Source: an uncultured Clostridia bacterium | GTDB lineage: Bacteria; Bacillota; Clostridia; Oscillospirales; Acutalibacteraceae | Assembly: GCA_946493765.1 (NCBI GenBank) | Contig: CAMMAZ010000010.1 | Span: 1 to 52,005 of the forward strand | Reading direction: 5' to 3' | DNA: 52,005 bases | In this document: positions 16,359 to 24,590 of the stretch, in pieces | How positions within the stretch are numbered: position 1 is the stretch's first letter | Layout: the number at the start of each line of letters is the position of its first letter | Notes under the pieces: generated by a model | The model's input: only the letters and a program-made list of their open reading frames with translations | Database searches by the model: none | What the model was told of the DNA's origin: nothing | Made by a program: the position numbers and the translations under genes

Positions 16359-17072
16359 TTATTTTTTCTTTCCGCCAAGCGTCAATTTCTTTTCTTCTCC
16401 CTTTACAAGGCGGACGATATTGGAACGATGGGTAAAGATCAAAATCAGGGTGAACAACGCCGCGCAGAAAGTCAGCGCGCCGCGCTGTGAAAAGCCGAAA
16501 AAGGTGTAGGCGTAATCAATGGTGCTGTCATATAAAAAATAAGTAGTAAACGGAACGGTGATCACGGCGAGAATCGAGGACAAGGACACGATTTTCGACA
16601 GCAGCATCACCACGATGAACACCGCCAGTGCGATCAGCATGACCCGCCAGTCGCAGACGAGCATGATGCCTGCCAGCGACGCGACGCCCTTTCCGCCGCG
16701 AAACTGAAAATAAAGCGGATAAATATGTCCGATCAAACAGAAAAAGCCGCCCAAATAAGCAAAAAACAAGGGGTTGATCTCCAGCTTCAAATCCACGCCG
16801 GACAACGCCGACGCAATCGGAACGGCTGCAAACCGGCCAAGCAGCACCGGCACGGCGCCTTTGACAAAATCACAAATCAGCGTTAAAATGCCGGGGATTT
16901 TCCCTGCGGTACGCATCACATTGGTCATACCGGCGTTTCCGCTGCCATGTTCCCGCACGTCGGTGTGCGCGAACCGCCTTGTGATCAAAATCGCAAAATT
17001 GACGCTGCCGATCAGATAACTGACGAACATCAGTCCCAAAGAAACGATTACTACAGCTGCAGCTGACGACAA
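16359..17072 (-). CDS. plsY: glycerol-3-phosphate acyltransferase PlsY
   Basis: 237 residues, slightly longer than the roughly 200-residue norm. It is a multi-span membrane enzyme that moves an acyl group from acyl phosphate to glycerol-3-phosphate. The PlsY motifs are present: GSGNAGMTNVMRTAG, GHIYPLYFQFRGGKGVAS, and TM1 VSYLIGSVNFA. I chose a TTG start at 17072, two bases after the der stop, because GGGGAG precedes it by 7 nt and it keeps the first membrane helix whole. It depends on acyl phosphate, which FakA (26624-28294) can supply from free fatty acids. Confidence 0.92.
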   Translation of the reverse strand: MSSAAAVVIVSLGLMFVSYLIGSVNFAILITRRFAHTDVREHGSGNAGMTNVMRTAGKIPGILTLICDFVKGAVPVLLGRFAAVPIASALSGVDLKLEINPLFFAYLGGFFCLIGHIYPLYFQFRGGKGVASLAGIMLVCDWRVMLIALAVFIVVMLLSKIVSLSSILAVITVPFTTYFLYDSTIDYAYTFFGFSQRGALTFCAALFTLILIFTHRSNIVRLVKGEEKKLTLGGKKK

Positions 17073-17074
17073 TT

Positions 17075-18397
17075 CTAATCTCCCCGTTCTCTGATAATAA
17101 ATTTTACCGGTGTGCCCTCCAGCCCGAAGGTCGAACGGATCTGGTTTTCCAGATAACGCTGGTAGGAAAAGTGAAATAAATCCGATCTGTTGCAAAAACA
17201 AACAAAGGTCGGCGGGCAGGTGGACGCCTGCGTCATATAATAAATTTTCAACCGTTTTCCCCGGTCGGACGGCGGCTGCACCCGTGCAGTCGCATCCGCT
17301 AGTAAGTCGTTTAACATACCGGTGGAAATGCGCATGCTGTTTTGCTGGTAGACATATTGGATCAGCTCGAACAATCGGTCGATGCGCTGACCGGTTTTTG
17401 CGGAAATAAACAAAATCGGCGCATAGGACATGAAGGAAAAGTCAACCGCCAGCTTTTTGCGGTAGCTGTCCATGGTCTGTCCGTCCTTTTCGACGATGTC
17501 CCATTTATTGACCGCAATAATGCAGCCCTTTCCGCCCTCCAGCGCCAACGACGCGACCTTGGAATCCTGTTCGGTGAACCCTTGTGCAGCGTCGATCATA
17601 ATCACACAGACATCTGCGCGGTCGACCGCCATCTGTGCGCGGATCACGCTGTATTTCTCGATTTTATCCTCCACTTTTGATTTGCGGCGCAAGCCTGCGG
17701 TGTCGATAAAATTAAATTTTCCGAATTTGTTTTCAACCGCAAAATCAACGGTATCCCGCGTGGTGCCCGCAATATCCGAAACGATCGCGCGGTTATCCCC
17801 CGCAATGCAGTTGATCAGCGAAGATTTGCCGACATTCGGTTTCCCGATCACCGCGACCTGCACCGGCTGCGGCTCATCTGTCTGCTGTTCGTCCGGGAAA
17901 GTCAAATGAGAAAAGACCGCGTCCAAAAGATCCCCCGTTCCGGTGCCATGCACTGCGGAAACGGCGATCGGGTCGCCAAGTCCTAAATTATAAAATTCAT
18001 AAAATTCCGGCGGTTCTTTGCCGGGCCGGTCGCATTTGTTGACACAGACCACAACCGGCTTGCCGCTTTTTTGCAGCATCTGCGCAACGTCCATGTCCGA
18101 GGACACGACGCCGGATTTTAAATCCACAACGAAAATGATCACATTCGCCATGTCGATGGCAAGCTGCGCCTGGGCGCGCATCTGGCTTAAAATCACATCG
18201 TTGGCTTTCGGCTCGATCCCGCCGGTATCGATCAGACTGACAGTCTGTCCCCGCCATTCGCAATCGCCGAAAATCCGGTCGCGGGTCACGCCGGGCGTGT
18301 CGTCGACAATCGAAACACGTTTGCCGATCAGTTTGTTAAACAGCGTGGATTTGCCGACGTTCGGACGGCCAACCACCGCAACAACCGGTTTTGCCAT
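17075..18397 (-). CDS. der: ribosome biogenesis GTPase Der
   Basis: 440 residues. Der has two tandem GTPase domains: G1 motifs GRPNVGKST (about residue 9) and GKPNVGKSS (about residue 180), G3 motifs DTGG and DTAG, and G4 motifs NKCD and NKWD. A C-terminal KH-like domain (about residue 355 on) follows. It assists maturation of the 50S ribosomal subunit and is essential in most bacteria. ATG 18397 with AAAGGATG upstream. It sits between the radical SAM/PDZ gene and plsY, the common clostridial order. Confidence 0.97.
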   Translation of the reverse strand: MAKPVVAVVGRPNVGKSTLFNKLIGKRVSIVDDTPGVTRDRIFGDCEWRGQTVSLIDTGGIEPKANDVILSQMRAQAQLAIDMANVIIFVVDLKSGVVSSDMDVAQMLQKSGKPVVVCVNKCDRPGKEPPEFYEFYNLGLGDPIAVSAVHGTGTGDLLDAVFSHLTFPDEQQTDEPQPVQVAVIGKPNVGKSSLINCIAGDNRAIVSDIAGTTRDTVDFAVENKFGKFNFIDTAGLRRKSKVEDKIEKYSVIRAQMAVDRADVCVIMIDAAQGFTEQDSKVASLALEGGKGCIIAVNKWDIVEKDGQTMDSYRKKLAVDFSFMSYAPILFISAKTGQRIDRLFELIQYVYQQNSMRISTGMLNDLLADATARVQPPSDRGKRLKIYYMTQASTCPPTFVCFCNRSDLFHFSYQRYLENQIRSTFGLEGTPVKFIIRERGD

Positions 18398-18422
18398 TTT
18401 CGCTTTGCATCCTTTCTTTTCT

Positions 18423-19718
18423 CTACTTTAAAATCGCATTCAAAAGGGCGGCGCCGCTTGCACCGGGCACCTCCACCGGCGCACCGATCGCTTCCGAAAC
18501 GTCGCGCACTGTCAGATCGTCCAAAAACAGGTCGCCTTCCTGCCGAAGCATAGAGGCGCTGATCAGCAGCGTTCCGATATCATCACGGTCTTTGAATGTC
18601 CGGATCAGATCTTTTCCTGTGATCAGACCCGCCGTGGTGATCAGAGGACCGAAAAACATATTCTCCACCGCCACAACTTCACAATTTATATTATGCCACT
18701 TTCTGCGCGCATAGTCAACCAAACTTTTTATTAACGGATAAGCGCCCTTTCCGGTTGCGATGGTCTTTTTTGCGCCGGAACACACGCCGTCGAGCGCGTC
18801 GCAGTGGCTTTCAAACTCGGATTTTAAAAGCGCGCACATGCCGACGCCGTTTTCCAGCTGCAGCATCGCACCGTAATAATCCTCGTCCGGCATGGGTTCT
18901 TCGGCTAAAATAAAAAATTCATCCGCCGGATAGACCAGACGGTCGCCGTTTTCCTTTTCGCACTTGTCGCCGAACGACTCAAGAATCGAAATGACCTGTG
19001 CTGCCGTTTGCTTGGTATACGGCTGCAAGGGGGTCAGTCCCTCCCGGTATTGGGTCAGTCCCACCGGCACCGCGGCGATCGACTGCACGCTGGGCCACAG
19101 CGCACACAGGTCGGTCAGCGTGCGTTTTAGTTCTTCCCCGTCGTTAATGCCGGGGCACAAAACCAACTGGCAGTTGAGCTTGATGCCCGCCCTTGCCAGC
19201 CGGTAAAGATATTTTAAAGATTCCCCGGCAAACCGGTTGCCCATCATTTTGCAGCGCAGTTCCGGATTTGTAGTGTGAACCGAGATATTAACCGGGCTGA
19301 TATGCATGGTGATGATCCGGTCAATTTCACGGTCGTTGATGTTGGTCAGCGTGATATAATTGCCGAAAAGAAACGACAGCCTTGCATCATCGTCTTTAAA
19401 ATACAGCGACGGCCGCAGTCCGCTTGGCATCTGGTCGATAAAGCAAAAGATGCAGCTGTTGCGGCAGGAGCGCTGTTTATCCATCAAATAGGTTTCAAAT
19501 TGAAGCCCCAAATCGTCATACTGCGCTTTATGGATCTTGATTTTTTTCCGGATCCCCTGTTTTTCACATTCGATCACCAGTTTTTTTTCGGTGCAATAAA
19601 ACCGATAGTCCAGCACATCGATAATCTCATGTCCGTTGATTGCAAGAATCTTGTCTCCTGCGGCAAAACCGCATTTTGCTCCGATGGATCCTTTTTCAAC
19701 GCCCGTGATCTCTACCAT
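18423..19718 (-). CDS. radical SAM/PDZ protein with DUF512
   Basis: 431 residues. An N-terminal PDZ-like domain (residues 1-75, GSIGAKCGFAAGDKILAINGHEI) is followed by a radical SAM-like region with CRNSCIFC (CX3CX2C cluster site) and then a DUF512 domain. The family is widespread in Firmicutes and cyanobacteria beside der; its reaction is unknown. A single 4Fe-4S cluster and SAM cleavage are implied by the motif only. It is the first gene of the unit with der, plsY and gpsA, with gaps of 2 to 36 nt. The RBS (GGGGGAC) is about 13 nt before the ATG. Confidence 0.88.
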   Translation of the reverse strand: MVEITGVEKGSIGAKCGFAAGDKILAINGHEIIDVLDYRFYCTEKKLVIECEKQGIRKKIKIHKAQYDDLGLQFETYLMDKQRSCRNSCIFCFIDQMPSGLRPSLYFKDDDARLSFLFGNYITLTNINDREIDRIITMHISPVNISVHTTNPELRCKMMGNRFAGESLKYLYRLARAGIKLNCQLVLCPGINDGEELKRTLTDLCALWPSVQSIAAVPVGLTQYREGLTPLQPYTKQTAAQVISILESFGDKCEKENGDRLVYPADEFFILAEEPMPDEDYYGAMLQLENGVGMCALLKSEFESHCDALDGVCSGAKKTIATGKGAYPLIKSLVDYARRKWHNINCEVVAVENMFFGPLITTAGLITGKDLIRTFKDRDDIGTLLISASMLRQEGDLFLDDLTVRDVSEAIGAPVEVPGASGAALLNAILK

Positions 19719-19827
19719 TCTTTTTTGATTGTCCCCCGTTTCTTCGCTTTGCGCCGTTGCATTTTTATGATGCAGCCGTCGGTTCCGTTATGCTATGCTT
19801 TGACAGTCTATTTCTTTCCACAACAAA

Positions 19828-19858
19828 AAACGGAAGAGAATATCATCCTCCTCCGTTT
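19828..19858 (-). terminator. terminator after rpmF
   Basis: Stem AAACGGA/TCCGTTT (19858-19852 with 19834-19828), extended by partly paired GGAG/CTCT, then TTTTTT on the minus strand. Confidence 0.75.
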
Positions 19859-19870
19859 ACAGACAAAACC

Positions 19871-20053
19871 TCAGTCTTCCTTCGCCACAACCTGTCTGCC
19901 GTTGTAATAGCCGCAGCTTTCACACACGGTGTGGGGTGTTTTGAATGCGCCGCACTGCGGGCATTTGGTGAGTGTCGGGGCGTTCAGCTTCCAAACGTTG
20001 GAACGCCTTTTGTCTCTTCTTGTTGCGGATACTCTCCTTTTCGGTACTGCCAT
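19871..20053 (-). CDS. rpmF: 50S ribosomal protein L32
   Basis: 60 residues, full length. Begins MAVPKRRVSATRRDKRRSNVWK, the invariant L32 start. It carries two CxxC pairs (CPQC and CESC), so it is the zinc-binding C+ form. RBS AAGGAGGTG precedes ATG 20053. It follows yceD by 44 nt, a near-universal bacterial pair that couples rRNA/ribosome supply with lipid genes nearby. Confidence 0.98.
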   Translation of the reverse strand: MAVPKRRVSATRRDKRRSNVWKLNAPTLTKCPQCGAFKTPHTVCESCGYYNGRQVVAKED

Positions 20054-20097
20054 AACCCTTACACCTCCTTCAAGTTGTTCTCTTATGGCTTGCGACC

Positions 20098-20586
20098 TTA
20101 GTCAAAAAATTCATTTAATTTGGCAAGACGCGGATCGGGTTCTTTTTTGCAAACACACGTTTCCCGGTTGAGGTTTTTCCCGCATCCCGCGCAAATGCCT
20201 TTGCAGTCCTCACTGCACAGAAATTGAAAAGGCAGACTAAGAATAATGTCGGTGGTCAACACATCATCCAGCGGCAACTGCAGGTTTTCGACAACGATAT
20301 AATCCTCATTATCCTCTCCCGCGACCGATTGCGTGATAACATGCTCAACCGGCAGAACAAAATGCCGCACGGTCATTTCAGCACAGCGGTCGCACGGCGC
20401 CGCATAATCATATTCCGCCTGTCCGGATAAAGACACGACATCCGCCGTGGATTTGAGCATTCCGTTAAACTGCACCTTTTGCAGCGGATGCACGCCCGCC
20501 TGCTCAAAATCCGACATGTCGATCTGCACAGACACCGGAACCTGCTGCTTTTTACCGGAAAACAGTTCTCTTAAATCCAGAATCAT
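20098..20586 (-). CDS. YceD/DUF177 family protein
   Basis: 162 residues. DUF177 proteins accumulate with ribosome components, and in plants and E. coli YceD is linked to 23S rRNA handling. The family marks are PCDRCAEM in the centre and LCSEDCKGICAGCGKNLNRETC at the C-terminus, a likely zinc site. Gene order yceD-rpmF confirms the call. ATG 20586 with a short RBS (GGAGGTCAAAG). Confidence 0.9.
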   Translation of the reverse strand: MILDLRELFSGKKQQVPVSVQIDMSDFEQAGVHPLQKVQFNGMLKSTADVVSLSGQAEYDYAAPCDRCAEMTVRHFVLPVEHVITQSVAGEDNEDYIVVENLQLPLDDVLTTDIILSLPFQFLCSEDCKGICAGCGKNLNRETCVCKKEPDPRLAKLNEFFD

Positions 20587-20637
20587 CTTTGACCTCCGAC
20601 ATATGGGCGCAATTCACCCATAAATGTCACAAAAAAC

Positions 20638-20666
20638 ATTATATATCCAATATTCGCATTTGTCAA
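20638..20666 (-). promoter_or_regulatory. strong sigma-A promoter for yceD-rpmF
   Basis: Minus strand TTGACA (20666-20661), 17-bp spacer, TATAAT (20643-20638). Both hexamers match consensus exactly, as suits a ribosomal protein unit. Confidence 0.85.
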
Positions 20667-20703
20667 GCAATTTTTAAGAATATTTTGATAGCTCCATGAA
20701 AAT

Positions 20704-20973
20704 CTACCGCCAATCGTCCTTTACACTGCACCAGTCTTTTTTGCCGCAGTGTGGGCATTTTAAATACCGGTCGCTGCCGATATGTCGTGACAGTGCCATG
20801 TGATACCATTTCTTTCGGAAGGATTTTCCGCATTGCGGGCAGCAATAGGTGTGTCGTGCCAGGCATTTGCCGCCGATGAACAAAACGATAAAAATGACTG
20901 CCGCAATGAACAAAGTCGTGCCCCACCAGGGGATCGGCAGATCAAAACCGCCGTTTGGTGTGTTGATATGCAT
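20704..20973 (-). CDS. membrane-anchored zinc-ribbon protein
   Basis: 89 residues: one N-terminal membrane segment (about residues 17-37, GTTLFIAAVIFIVLFIGGKC), then a soluble part with CPQCGKSFRKKW and LKCPHCGKKDWC, a two-CxxC zinc ribbon. No family was recognised. ATG 20973 overlaps the stop of the MerR gene by one base (TGATG), so it is coupled to that regulator and likely under its control. A role in redox or metal sensing at the membrane is conjecture from the cysteines. Confidence 0.7.
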   Translation of the reverse strand: MHINTPNGGFDLPIPWWGTTLFIAAVIFIVLFIGGKCLARHTYCCPQCGKSFRKKWYHMALSRHIGSDRYLKCPHCGKKDWCSVKDDWR

Positions 20974-21665
20974 CAAAACCGCCCCGTTTCATTCTCATAA
21001 TAAATCCAAAAGCCCGAGATTTGCGTTTCTAAAAAAATATATTTTAACAAAATCCCCGTCTTTTGATAGGCAAGATGGATATACAGCACATTGTCAAGCT
21101 TTTCGTCCCATCGGGTCTGCGTCTGCCGCACAAAGGCGCCGGCGGACGCCAAAGTGTCCCGGCGCACCCTTTCAAAAACATTTTTTGGCAGATAATCCTG
21201 CAATTTTTGTGAGAAAAAGGGGTAACAGCTTGCAAGATTTCCGGAAACAAACGCGTCGGTGCAAGTCTTTGCAATTTGCATTCTTTCCTGGCGCAACGCG
21301 GATATATCCGATTCATTTTCTTTGTTTTTGTCAATGCTTTCTCCGTTTTCCAGTTGAAAAAGCGCCGTCTCCAACCGGTCGATCTCCCGCATTTTTTGAA
21401 AAATAACAGCTTGCAGCTGCGTTTTTTGATCGGAAATCACCTCAAAAAGTGATTTTTTCTGCTGCTGCAATGCCTGAATTTCGGCAATCGGCACCCCCAA
21501 AGTCCGCAGGGTCAACACCCAATTGATTTGTTCGATCTGCTGCGGTGAATACTGGCGGCGGGATGTTTCTCCTTTTGTGCTCTGGATAATCCCTTTTTGT
21601 TCATAAAACCGCAGTGTGCGGGAGGTAACGCCCAGCTGTGCACAGACAGCGGAAATATCCTGCAA
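20973..21665 (-). CDS. MerR family transcriptional regulator with C-terminal NTF2-like region
   Basis: 230 residues. The winged-helix domain (residues 1-70) carries the MerR signature GVTSRTLRFYEQKGII and SRRQYSPQQIEQINWVLTLRTLGV. A coiled-coil dimer helix follows (about 75-120), then a 100-residue C-terminal domain ending in YIHLAYQKTGILLKYIFLETQISGFWIYY, which resembles DUF3887/NTF2-like ligand or fold domains rather than a metal-binding tail. I chose TTG at 21665 because GAAGAGG lies 7 nt upstream and the protein then starts like other MerR proteins. It sits under a promoter with a 19-bp spacer, so autoregulation is likely. Confidence 0.85.
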   Translation of the reverse strand: MQDISAVCAQLGVTSRTLRFYEQKGIIQSTKGETSRRQYSPQQIEQINWVLTLRTLGVPIAEIQALQQQKKSLFEVISDQKTQLQAVIFQKMREIDRLETALFQLENGESIDKNKENESDISALRQERMQIAKTCTDAFVSGNLASCYPFFSQKLQDYLPKNVFERVRRDTLASAGAFVRQTQTRWDEKLDNVLYIHLAYQKTGILLKYIFLETQISGFWIYYENETGRF

Positions 21666-21692
21666 ACACAAACCTCTTCACCTCTTAACCAC

Positions 21693-21723
21693 AGTATACA
21701 ACTTGACGTTACGTCCATGTCAA
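21693..21723 (-). promoter_or_regulatory. MerR-type promoter/operator with 19-bp spacer
   Basis: Minus strand TTGACA (21723-21718), 19-bp spacer, TATACT (21698-21693). The spacer holds the palindrome GACGTAACGTC, and wider arms CTTGAC/GTCAAG frame it. A 19-bp spacer with a central dyad is the textbook arrangement for MerR activators, which twist the DNA to align the hexamers. It drives the merR-zinc ribbon unit. Confidence 0.8.
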
Positions 21724-21798
21724 GACATTTCATTGTATTTTTTTCATTGAATCTCACTGTCAGAAAATTTGCAGCCGATGCACAAAACTAAAATGATT

Positions 21799-22578
21799 TC
21801 AGCAAAACAGCGTGACCGCTTCCGCACCGATGGTTTTCCCGGTTTTTTCATCCACCTCGAAAATGCAGCCGCCAAGGACCGATTCTCCGTCGGCATTGTC
21901 AAACCGCACCGGCAGCATATTTTTCATTTTTTGAATAGCAAGCTCCGGTTTGACCCCCAGCACCGACCAGCGCGGTCCGCACATGCCAAGATCGGTGATG
22001 TAGCCGGTACCTTGCGGCAAAATCTCGGCGTCGCTGGTCTGCACATGCGTGTGGGTGCCGAAAAGCGCGGTGACCCGCCCGTCCAGATAAAAACCGAGCG
22101 CGCGTTTTTCCGCCGTCGCTTCGGCGTGGACATCCACAAAAATCAGCTTTGCACCGGCAGCCTTTGCTTTATCGATCATTGCATCCGCCGTTTCAAAAGG
22201 GTTTTTCAGCGGTTCCATATAGGTCACGCCCATGATGTTGATGACCGCCGCGACCGTTCTGCCCATATCGACGATGCACATGCCCTTTCCCGGCGCGCTT
22301 TCCGGGAAATTCGCCGGACGGACGATCGAATCGTTTTCTTCCAGAAAGGAATAGATTTCATGCCGGCGAAACACATGATTGCCGGTGGTGATCACATCGG
22401 CGCCGCTGGTAAAAATGTGTTCTGCGCTGCCCGGCAGAATGCCGTTTCCTGTCGCAGAATTCTCACCGTTGACGATCGTTAGATCAATCCCTTTTAACTT
22501 TTTGAGCGCAGGAAGATTTTTTCGCAGCGCTTCACATCCGTTTTTTCCGACGACATCGCCTACACATAAAACATTCAA
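21799..22578 (-). CDS. ymdB: YmdB-type metallophosphoesterase (cyclic nucleotide phosphodiesterase)
   Basis: 259 residues, full length for the TIGR00282 family. In B. subtilis YmdB hydrolyses cyclic nucleotides and affects biofilm versus motility choice. The di-metal ligands are in order: GDVVGKNG, NGENSATGNG, TGNHVF, VDVHAEATAEK, GTHTHVQTSD. I chose TTG at 22578 (LNVLCVGDVVG) with GGAG 8 nt upstream; the longer frame to 22851 runs through the intergenic gap. rny lies upstream on the same strand, the usual rny-ymdB pairing, but here 272 nt and a terminator separate them. Confidence 0.92.
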   Translation of the reverse strand: MNVLCVGDVVGKNGCEALRKNLPALKKLKGIDLTIVNGENSATGNGILPGSAEHIFTSGADVITTGNHVFRRHEIYSFLEENDSIVRPANFPESAPGKGMCIVDMGRTVAAVINIMGVTYMEPLKNPFETADAMIDKAKAAGAKLIFVDVHAEATAEKRALGFYLDGRVTALFGTHTHVQTSDAEILPQGTGYITDLGMCGPRWSVLGVKPELAIQKMKNMLPVRFDNADGESVLGGCIFEVDEKTGKTIGAEAVTLFC

Positions 22579-22817
22579 ATTTATCGCTCCGTTCGGTTTT
22601 ATCATTTTTTCAAAACATCGCTGCCGGCAAACGCCTTGCATTTCGCAGAATCCCGGCACGCCGTTTTTAGCGTTTGCCGCTTGTGTGTTTCTATTCTCGC
22701 AAGCTAAATTCGAGAAGAAGAGGAACCATGAGATGGAAAGATCCACAACAAACCTGCGGAGAGCCCTGATAGATCCCACCGCCGACCCGCGTCGACAAAC
22801 AGCCTTTTGATAAGTTA
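22579..22817. other. gap between rny and ymdB, no gene seen
   Basis: About 240 bp between the rny terminator and ymdB. It has several short inverted repeats (for example GGCAAACGC at 22627-22635 with GCGTTTGCC at 22670-22678) but no RNA family that I recognise. The frame open on the minus strand here has no RBS or known product. Confidence 0.4.
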
Positions 22818-22841
22818 AAAGGGCGGGTTCACCCGCCCTTT
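22818..22841 (-). terminator. terminator after rny
   Basis: Perfect 11-bp GC-rich stem (22818-22828 with 22831-22841) with a two-base loop, then TTTT on the minus strand. Confidence 0.8.
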
Positions 22842-22850
22842 GTTTGCTCA

Positions 22851-24404
22851 TTATTTTGCATAATCAATTGCACGGCTCTCGCGGATCACATGCACCTTGA
22901 TCTGACCCGGATAATCGAGATCCTCTTCGATACGTTTGGCGACATCGCGGGCAACCAGCACCATCTGGTCGTCGTCCACCGTTTCGGGTTTGACGATAAT
23001 CCGGATTTCCCGGCCCGCCTGGATCGCAAATGAACGATCGACGCCGTTAAAGGAATTGGCGATCTCCTCCAGCTTTTCAAGCCGCTTGATATAATTTTCA
23101 ATATTCTCGCGCCGTGCGCCCGGACGAGCCGCTGAAATTGCATCCGCGGCCTGCACCAGACAGGCAACGACAGTTTTCGCTTCCACATCTCCATGATGCG
23201 CATGGATCGCGTGCACGATCGCATCATTCTCTTTGTATTTCTTTGCAACATCCACACCCAGTTGAATATGGCTGCCTTCCATCTCATGATCCAGCGCCTT
23301 GCCGATATCATGCAGAAGTCCCGCGCGTTTTGCCTGGTTAATATCCGCGCCAAGTTCCGCCGCCATAAGACCTGCGACGTGCGCCACTTCCAGCGAATGA
23401 TTCAGCACATTCTGCCCATAGCTTGTGCGGTAATGCAGTTTACCGAGCAGTTTGACCAATTCCGGATGAATACCGCGAATACCGGTTTCCAGCACTGCGC
23501 GTTCTCCTTCGGATTTGATGGTCGCATCCACTTCACGTCTTGCTTTTTCCACCATCTCTTCAATGCGGGTCGGATGAATCCGCCCGTCTGCAATCAGTTT
23601 TTCCAATGCAATACGCGCCACTTCGCGGCGAATCGGATCAAAACTGGAAATGGTGATGGATTCGGGTGTGTCGTCGATAATCAAATCAACGCCGGTCAGC
23701 GATTCGAGCGCCGTGATATTCCGGCCCTCGCGGCCGATAATACGGCCTTTCATCTCGTCGTTGGGCAGCGCCACAGCTGATACCGTTGTTTCACTGGAAT
23801 GATCAGCAGCGCAACGCTGAATGGCAGTCGCGATGATCTCTCTTGCCATCGTGTCCTGTTCATCTTTGATCTGCTGCTCATAGGACTTGACCATCACGGC
23901 CTTATCATGGATGAGTTCGCCCTCCACTTCTTTTAGCAGCTCTTCTTTTGCCTGTTCGACCGTGAAACCGGAGATTTTTTTGAGCATATCGCGCTGTGCG
24001 ATTTTCAGATCCTCGATTTCTTTTTCCTTTTCCTCGATCTCTTTCATTCTCTGGTTGAGTTTTTCTTCTTTTTTCTCATAATTATCGAGTTTTTTATCCA
24101 GCGATTCTTCCTTTTGTGTCAAACGCCGTTCCTGCCGCTGGACCTCCGAACGCCGTTCCTTGATTTCCTTATCCGCCTCTGTTCTCAATTGGTGGATTTC
24201 GTCTTTTGCTTCAAGAATTGTTTCTTTTTTGCGTGCCTCCGCGTTTTTCATCGCCTCGTTTAAGATACGTTTTGCTTCTTCTTCAGCGGAACCGATTGCG
24301 GCTTCCGCTTTATTTTTGCGATGTATGGAACCCAATACAAAACAAATAATACCACAAACGAGGCCTGAAACGACGGCGGCAATGACAATGCCTATGTAGT
24401 CCAT
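22851..24404 (-). CDS. rny: ribonuclease Y
   Basis: 517 residues, full length. An N-terminal membrane anchor (about residues 4-26) is followed by a long charged coiled coil (30-190). A KH domain follows ([26 protein letters not shown], about 215-245), then an HD phosphohydrolase domain with [16 protein letters not shown] and [10 protein letters not shown]. RNase Y starts mRNA decay at the membrane in Firmicutes. RBS AAGGAGGT precedes ATG 24404. A terminator follows the gene. Confidence 0.97.
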   Translation of the reverse strand: MDYIGIVIAAVVSGLVCGIICFVLGSIHRKNKAEAAIGSAEEEAKRILNEAMKNAEARKKETILEAKDEIHQLRTEADKEIKERRSEVQRQERRLTQKEESLDKKLDNYEKKEEKLNQRMKEIEEKEKEIEDLKIAQRDMLKKISGFTVEQAKEELLKEVEGELIHDKAVMVKSYEQQIKDEQDTMAREIIATAIQRCAADHSSETTVSAVALPNDEMKGRIIGREGRNITALESLTGVDLIIDDTPESITISSFDPIRREVARIALEKLIADGRIHPTRIEEMVEKARREVDATIKSEGERAVLETGIRGIHPELVKLLGKLHYRTSYGQNVLNHSLEVAHVAGLMAAELGADINQAKRAGLLHDIGKALDHEMEGSHIQLGVDVAKKYKENDAIVHAIHAHHGDVEAKTVVACLVQAADAISAARPGARRENIENYIKRLEKLEEIANSFNGVDRSFAIQAGREIRIIVKPETVDDDQMVLVARDVAKRIEEDLDYPGQIKVHVIRESRAIDYAK

Positions 24405-24590
24405 TTTAAGACCTCCTTATATATTAACTGCTGTTGTTTAAAAAAACAGGCCGCATGTTCGCCTGAACGCAAGAGTCTCATATTTCCACACATTGCATGC
24501 AATTATACAATACTCCACATTACTACAATAATACCACCATATCGACTGCAAGTCAAGATAAAACTGCAGAGAATCCCGCTAAAACAGTGG

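Noticed and set aside
22579-22817. 6S, tmRNA, RNase P or SRP RNA in the rny-ymdB gap
   Set aside because: None of the conserved sequence landmarks of these RNAs could be found by eye.
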